19,443 nt of DNA from CAYTIB01 sp964437725 (GTDB lineage: Bacteria; UBA8248; JACPRG01; G963555815): assembly GCA_964437725.1 (NCBI GenBank), contig CAYTIB010000093.1, positions 1 through 19,443 on the forward strand, in the 5' to 3' direction. The notes under the pieces were generated by a model. That model worked only from the letters and a program-made list of their open reading frames with translations. It had not been told where the DNA came from and searched no databases. Position 1 is the stretch's first letter. Each line of letters starts with the position of its first letter. This document shows positions 15,227 through 19,443 of this stretch, in pieces. The position numbers were made by a program, and so were the translations under genes.

Positions 15227-16147
15227 TTAACTTTTTTTCGAAGAAGAGATAATTTGGTCGGAAATATCTAAACCCACTCGCTCGCTAAAACCGTCGATAA
15301 TCTTTTTCGTTAAAGGACCTGGCACTTTTTTCCGCAGTGTTTGTCCATTGATTTTGCCCACAGGAAGCAAGGCAAAACTAGTAGTACAAAGAAATGCCTC
15401 ATCAGCGTTGATTGCGTCAAAAGTTGTCATATCTCCTTCCCGCACTCCAATACCCATTTCTGCTGCAATCTCCACAATTTCCATCCGGGTGATACCTTCG
15501 AGAACGTTCAGAAGGCTAGCAGTAAGAAGTTTCCCTTCAGAAACAGCGAAAAAATTAGCAAAACTACTCTCAGTGATAAATCCTCGAGTATCGAGCATCA
15601 AAGGATAGCAGTGAGGGTCCACCATTCGAGCCTGAAAGTTGGCCTGGACGTGATTCGCCTTATTGGTAATTTTCGCTCTTGCATCAAGGGACTCTGATGG
15701 GGTGCGACGGATAGAGGGTGTTACCAAGTGGGCTCCATTTTGATAATCTTCGACAAACTGCGGAGTGTATTCAAGTGGAACACAATAGATCACAACAGTT
15801 GCAGGAACACCAGAAATCCCGTGTGTTGAGCGAAAACTTACACCCCGGCTGATATTGTGCCAGATTTGATAGTCTTCTCTATCCCTAAGCAAGTGGGAGT
15901 TACGCGCAAGGACTTCAAGAGTGATTTGCTCCAACTTGCCAACTGAAAGCCTCGCATCCAGCTGCATGTATCTCATAGAAGCTTCTAGCCTCCGCAAATG
16001 ACGCTCAAGGCGGAACGGCTTACCACCATATGTGCGAGTCATTTCATAAACCCCATCCCCCGCTCTAAAACCAGCGTCAAAGATGGAAACTTGAGCCTCC
16101 GATTCAGGGAGATATTCCCCATTAAGATAAACCACTCGTTCGTCCAT
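15227..16147 (-). CDS. Class IV PLP-dependent aminotransferase (BCAT / D-amino acid transaminase fold)
   Basis: This 306-aa protein, numbered from ATG 16147, has the fold-type IV pattern: VYLNGEYLPESEAQVSIFDAGF (6-27), GDGVYEMTRTYGG (30-42), and catalytic lysine K159 in DARAKITNKANH. The pyridine-binding glutamate E193 is in FITESSFANFF, and the phosphate-loop LEGITR follows at 216-221. The family moves amino groups between amino and keto acids (branched-chain, D-alanine) or lyses aminodeoxychorismate; the exact substrate is not fixed by what I can see. The frame is open upstream to 16216, but ATG 16147 is preceded by GGAGGGGAGAGAGAGA and the family start matches it. It lies downstream of the Mo hydroxylase genes on the same strand, after a 212-base gap in which nothing was recognised. 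Confidence 0.88.
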   Translation of the reverse strand: MDERVVYLNGEYLPESEAQVSIFDAGFRAGDGVYEMTRTYGGKPFRLERHLRRLEASMRYMQLDARLSVGKLEQITLEVLARNSHLLRDREDYQIWHNISRGVSFRSTHGISGVPATVVIYCVPLEYTPQFVEDYQNGAHLVTPSIRRTPSESLDARAKITNKANHVQANFQARMVDPHCYPLMLDTRGFITESSFANFFAVSEGKLLTASLLNVLEGITRMEIVEIAAEMGIGVREGDMTTFDAINADEAFLCTTSFALLPVGKINGQTLRKKVPGPLTKKIIDGFSERVGLDISDQIISSSKKS

Positions 16148-16359
16148 TCTCTCTCTCCCCTCCAAACTTGAATACAGGTGAATTCCCGTAGAACATTCAA
16201 CTTTAGTTTGGGGCAAAAAGTCCAGAGGTTAAAAAAAGAATCCAAATCAGATTTTTTCTGACACTTCTCTCTAACGCTGTTTCCCGTCGCATCAAATGGG
16301 TAGATTTAAGTAGATATCCAGATTGTTCAGGCGATGGTTGCAAATCGAAGAAATTCTAA

Positions 16360-18660
16360 TTATGGACTTTTCTCTGGAATGTTTTCTTTCTTCAGCAACT
16401 CTAAAAGCCGTTCAGAATTAATGGGAAGCGACTTAACTGGAACACCCGTAGCGTCGATAACCGCATTGGCAATCGCCGGTGCGATCGCTACCAAAGCAGG
16501 CTCGGCCAATCCTTTTGCGCCCCACGGACCAGTCGGCTCGATTGACTCCACGATTATCGACACGGTTTCCTGAGGCATGTCCTTCGAACTCGCAATCCGG
16601 TAGTCAACAACATTAGCGTTTTGTGGAAGACAGGTTTTAGTGTCAATCACCATATCCTCAATTAAAGCATAGCCAACCCCTTGAGCAGCTCCGCCCTCAA
16701 TTTGGCCTTCGCAAATCTGAGGATTTATGGCACGTCCGATGTCATGCGCACAAACAAGCTTCAAAATCTCCACTACTCCAGTCTCCGTATCCACCTCTAC
16801 TTCAGCAAATTGAGCCAAGAACGGCGGGCAGTTTGTGACGGGCGCGAAGGTCCCTCGCCCCATTACCATTTCGTTCTTATCGCAATGAATTGCATGCATT
16901 GCTGCATCCTCAAATCTCAATGCCCGCTCCGGAGCTCCCTGCACAAAAACTTTACCTTCTGCGCAACCCAAATCTCTCGGATCTGCTTCAAGTTGATCAG
17001 CAACCACCCGAAGTAGTTGATCCCTTGCTTCTTCAGCTGCAATCTTGACTGCGTTACCGGCCATGTACGCCTGACGGCTACTATGAGTTCCATTGTCGTA
17101 AGGACAAAACTCAGTGTCACCATTGAACACATCGATTCTTTCCGGATCGATACCCAAAACCTCGGCCGCCATTTGGGCAAGGATTGTGTCCGAACCCTGA
17201 CCCAAATCACAAGCCCCAACGGAAATATTGACAGTACCATCTTCGTTGATCTTCAATATCGCACCAGTAACCTCGTTGACGAATGGCTTCACACCTGTAT
17301 TGTGAGTTCCAATCCCCATTCCAACACCACGAACTTTAGTTCCGTTTTTAACCTTCAGACCCCGTTTCTCTGACCAACCAACAGCCTCTGCTCCCCTTTG
17401 GATACAGCTTTCCATTCCAGAGCTTTCAATAGTAATTTTACTCATTTCGTCGTAATCACCCACACGCACATGATTTTTCAGGCGAAGATCTAGAGCATCC
17501 ATACCGAGAGTTTCTGCAGCACGATCCATAAGAAGTTCCATAGCGAAGGTCTGTTGAGGAGTCCCAAATCCGCGAAAAGCCCCGGCAACCGGAAAATTCG
17601 TGTAGGCAGCAATTCCTTCGTAACGTACATGCGGCGTTCGATACAACATCATCCATCGATGGCCAGTGGTCATCGTAACTTTCGGACTCGCTGCGGAATA
17701 GCCACCCGCATTCAGGTAGGCCCGCAAATCTCGAGCATGAAGCAATCCATCCGACTTGAATCCGAGCTTGAGATAAAACTTGTTTGCATGCCGCGTGCGG
17801 GTACCAACAAATTCTTCCCACCGGGTTAAAGAAAGACGCACCGGGCTCCTTGTTTCCATCGCCATCAGGGCGACGACAATTTCATCAAATAAGTCATTCT
17901 TTCCTCCGAAACTCCCACCAGTAAAGGGCTTAATGACACGGATTCGCGTCAGTGGCATGTTGAGAATCTTTCCTAACAGGATTCGGATATTGTGAACACC
18001 CTGAGTGGATGTACATATGGTCAAACGACCAGAGTGACTGTCATACTCTCCCGTGTAAGTATGGGTTTCCATGGGCATATGCTGAACAACATGGGTCTCA
18101 TAAGTGTCCTCCAAAACCAAGTCGCTCTCCTGGAAACCGCGTTCCACGTCTCCAACGCTCCACTCGACATGCTTGAGCAAGTTTGTATCTCCGTGGACAG
18201 GGTAGGCATCAGGCTTCAGTGCCTCCTCGGGATCTCCCACAATAGGAAGAGATTCATATTCAACTTCGATAAGGTCTAAAGCTTCCTCGGCAATTCGTGG
18301 GTTAATAGCGGCAATAGCAGCCACACGATCACCTACGTGCCTGACAATAGGAGAAAACGCACGCTCATCTGGAAGGAGCCGGTCGTCATCAGCCGGCTCA
18401 CGCCAATAACTATTATAGGAAGTGTCTGGGGTATTCTCGTGCGTGAGTACAGCCTTGACACCCGACAACTCTAAAGCCTTGGAGGTATTAATCTTCACTA
18501 TGCGAGCATGGGGAACCGAGCTTCGGAGAATCCGAATAGTAAGTGGCCGATTCATCGGCAAGTCGGCAGTATACCTTGCATGCCCTGTAACCTTTAGAAA
18601 GGAATCTTTTTTCTTGATCGACTTTCCAACATAACGGAGGTTATCCCCGTCCTTATTCAT
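16360..18660 (-). CDS. Molybdenum hydroxylase large subunit (xanthine dehydrogenase family, Mo-binding)
   Basis: This 766-aa protein carries the molybdopterin cofactor and hydroxylates its substrate at carbon using water. An N-terminal a/b hammerhead domain (about 15-150) precedes the Mo-binding domains. Visible landmarks are GGSFGGK (248-254), GAFRGFGTPQ (360-369), the pterin-side DLGQGSDT (485-492) and the catalytic glutamate E720 in GAKGLAEPAL. The AFRGFG loop is typical of xanthine dehydrogenase, aldehyde oxidase and hydroxybenzoyl-CoA reductase relatives. Form I CO dehydrogenase would show a cysteine (AYxCSFR) and form II AYRGAGR, so this is not a CO dehydrogenase. It overlaps the small subunit gene by 4 bases (ATGA) and completes an order M-S-L. 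The substrate is probably a heterocycle or aldehyde, which is inferred. Confidence 0.93.
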   Translation of the reverse strand: MNKDGDNLRYVGKSIKKKDSFLKVTGHARYTADLPMNRPLTIRILRSSVPHARIVKINTSKALELSGVKAVLTHENTPDTSYNSYWREPADDDRLLPDERAFSPIVRHVGDRVAAIAAINPRIAEEALDLIEVEYESLPIVGDPEEALKPDAYPVHGDTNLLKHVEWSVGDVERGFQESDLVLEDTYETHVVQHMPMETHTYTGEYDSHSGRLTICTSTQGVHNIRILLGKILNMPLTRIRVIKPFTGGSFGGKNDLFDEIVVALMAMETRSPVRLSLTRWEEFVGTRTRHANKFYLKLGFKSDGLLHARDLRAYLNAGGYSAASPKVTMTTGHRWMMLYRTPHVRYEGIAAYTNFPVAGAFRGFGTPQQTFAMELLMDRAAETLGMDALDLRLKNHVRVGDYDEMSKITIESSGMESCIQRGAEAVGWSEKRGLKVKNGTKVRGVGMGIGTHNTGVKPFVNEVTGAILKINEDGTVNISVGACDLGQGSDTILAQMAAEVLGIDPERIDVFNGDTEFCPYDNGTHSSRQAYMAGNAVKIAAEEARDQLLRVVADQLEADPRDLGCAEGKVFVQGAPERALRFEDAAMHAIHCDKNEMVMGRGTFAPVTNCPPFLAQFAEVEVDTETGVVEILKLVCAHDIGRAINPQICEGQIEGGAAQGVGYALIEDMVIDTKTCLPQNANVVDYRIASSKDMPQETVSIIVESIEPTGPWGAKGLAEPALVAIAPAIANAVIDATGVPVKSLPINSERLLELLKKENIPEKSP

Positions 18661-19136
18661 TTCGAATTCCCCATACGCTGAGCAGCAAGTTCAACAGCCT
18701 CAACAATTTTCACATAACCGGTACATCGGCAATAATTGCCTTCGAGAAATTCAAGAATCTGTTCACGGCTTGGATTTTTATTCTCTCGCAAAAGTGAGAT
18801 AGACGTGAGGACCATAGCCGGTGTGCAGAATCCACATTGGACGGCCCCACATTCGATGAAAGCCTCCTGAACAGGGTGTAGTCTCTCTCCGTCCGCCACC
18901 CCTTCAATGGTACGTATTTCTCTACCGTCTACTCGTATCGCTGGGATAAGACATGAACAGGCTAGCTCATTCTCAATCCAAACAGTGCAACAACCGCAAA
19001 CACCAACATCGCAACCCACCTTGGTTCCAGTTAAAGCAAGGTCTTCCCTAAGAACTTCCGAAAGGAACCGCCCAACCGAAACCGTCAGTTCGACAGGATC
19101 CTCATTCACACTAAACTTAATTGTTTTTCTTTCCAC
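18657..19136 (-). CDS. Molybdenum hydroxylase [2Fe-2S] small subunit
   Basis: This 159-aa electron-transfer subunit carries two [2Fe-2S] clusters. The plant-ferredoxin-like N-terminal site has C42, C47, C50 and C62 (GCDVGVCGCCTV). The C-terminal helical site has C101 and C104 (QCGFCTPAM) with C136 and C138 (NYCRCTGYVKI). All eight ligands are present and length is typical. It passes electrons from the Mo subunit, encoded next, to the FAD subunit, encoded just upstream. The start is GTG 19136 with AGGA about 10 bases before it. The stop overlaps the large-subunit start by 4 bases, so the two are translationally coupled. It resembles the fragment at 1-139 but belongs to a separate enzyme. Confidence 0.95.
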   Translation of the reverse strand: MERKTIKFSVNEDPVELTVSVGRFLSEVLREDLALTGTKVGCDVGVCGCCTVWIENELACSCLIPAIRVDGREIRTIEGVADGERLHPVQEAFIECGAVQCGFCTPAMVLTSISLLRENKNPSREQILEFLEGNYCRCTGYVKIVEAVELAAQRMGNSK

Positions 19137-19187
19137 CAGAACTCTTTCCTCATCCTCTAAAACTGGACCAGACCTGTTTAAGCAAGA

Positions 19188-19443
19188 TCACTTCTCGCCG
19201 GTTACTCGACTCAAAACGCGAGGCAAGAGCACCCTGACCATCTCACGCTTATAATTTCCAGTACAGTAGACATCATCCGGAGGATCCACCTCTTTCGCTG
19301 CGACATCAGCTACTTGTTGAAACAAATCCTCCCCAATCGTTTTCCCCCGAAGAGCCGCCTCCGCCGCCGGTGACCGCATAGGTACTAAAGAGGCATTGGA
19401 AAATGCTACACGTGCATCAAGACATATTTTGTCTTTAGGAGAA
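19188..19443 (-). CDS. Molybdenum hydroxylase FAD-binding subunit, C-terminal part (partial)
   Basis: About 84 codons of the C-terminal domain are present, running off the right edge; the stop is TGA 19190-19188. The segment ARVAFSNASLVPMRSPAAEA is the start of the CO_deh_flav_C domain, and EVDPPDDVYCTGNYKREMVRVLLPRVL is the usual end of CoxM/XdhB-like subunits, in which the final Y-KR motif is conserved. The subunit binds FAD and passes electrons to the final acceptor. It lies 51 bases upstream of the small-subunit gene and makes the operon order M-S-L. Its N-terminal FAD-binding half lies outside the window. The internal ATG at 19379 is not the start. Confidence 0.9.
   Translation of the reverse strand, partial: SPKDKICLDARVAFSNASLVPMRSPAAEAALRGKTIGEDLFQQVADVAAKEVDPPDDVYCTGNYKREMVRVLLPRVLSRVTGEK

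Noticed and set aside
16360..18660. Annotation of the large subunit as CO dehydrogenase CoxL
   Set aside because: The active-site loop reads AFRGFG and lacks the form I cysteine and the form II AYRGAGR motif.
1..19443. tRNA or rRNA genes, CRISPR arrays, transposases, phage genes
   Set aside because: I looked on both strands and saw no cloverleaf, regular spaced repeats, transposase motifs or long terminal repeats. A tRNA scan would settle the tRNA point.

Overview
The window is gene-dense bacterial DNA of moderate, slightly AT-leaning composition. It uses ATG, GTG and TTG starts preceded by Shine-Dalgarno-like sequences. The gene set (YggX, QueF, bactofilin, LLM-type flavin oxidoreductases, several molybdenum hydroxylase subunits, and a probable selenoprotein) fits an uncultivated, probably aerobic, Gram-negative-type bacterium. 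Lineages such as marine SAR324/deltaproteobacterial or Chloroflexi-like groups come to mind, but I cannot fix the taxon from the sequence.

Region 1 (1-2.5 kb, + strand): the 3' end of a [2Fe-2S] small subunit of a molybdenum hydroxylase, then a CoxD-like MoxR AAA+ ATPase and a CoxE-like VWA protein with a very acidic linker. This is the maturation arm of a cox-type operon whose structural genes lie mostly to the left.

Region 2 (2.6-7.3 kb, - strand, transcribed right to left): yggX, then a radical SAM protein, a TTG-started ATP-grasp ligase, truA and a TenA-family enzyme. The radical SAM frame does not really stop at its first TGA. Reading through gives the tail Cys-Sec-Ala-Glu-Pro and 8 more residues, and a compact hairpin lies at the right distance downstream for a bacterial SECIS. 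I judge it a selenoprotein of the 'CUAEP/CCAEP-tail' radical SAM type. With its ATP-grasp and TenA neighbours it is the best candidate here for an uncharacterised pathway.

Region 3 (7.3-9.5 kb, + strand): a bactofilin domain fused to a DinB-like helical domain, a small VOC/glyoxalase-fold protein, and queF (queuosine pathway).

Region 4 (9.5-19.4 kb): a catabolic-looking island. On the - strand, an LLM flavin monooxygenase, a zinc-dependent dehydrogenase and an isochorismatase-type hydrolase form a close operon. Divergent from it on the + strand are an M24/creatinase-fold protein that has lost nearly all metal ligands and a second LLM oxidoreductase. Convergent to these on the - strand are a complete small subunit, a complete large subunit and a partial FAD subunit of a xanthine dehydrogenase-type Mo hydroxylase, followed by a class IV PLP aminotransferase. 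The hydroxylase has the AFRGFG motif rather than the CO dehydrogenase cysteine loop. Oxygenase, dehydrogenase, amidase-type hydrolase, Mo hydroxylase and transaminase together suggest breakdown of a nitrogenous small molecule; the substrate is unknown.

I found no rRNA, tRNA, CRISPR array, insertion sequence or attachment site. No gene-free gap exceeds about 300 bases.
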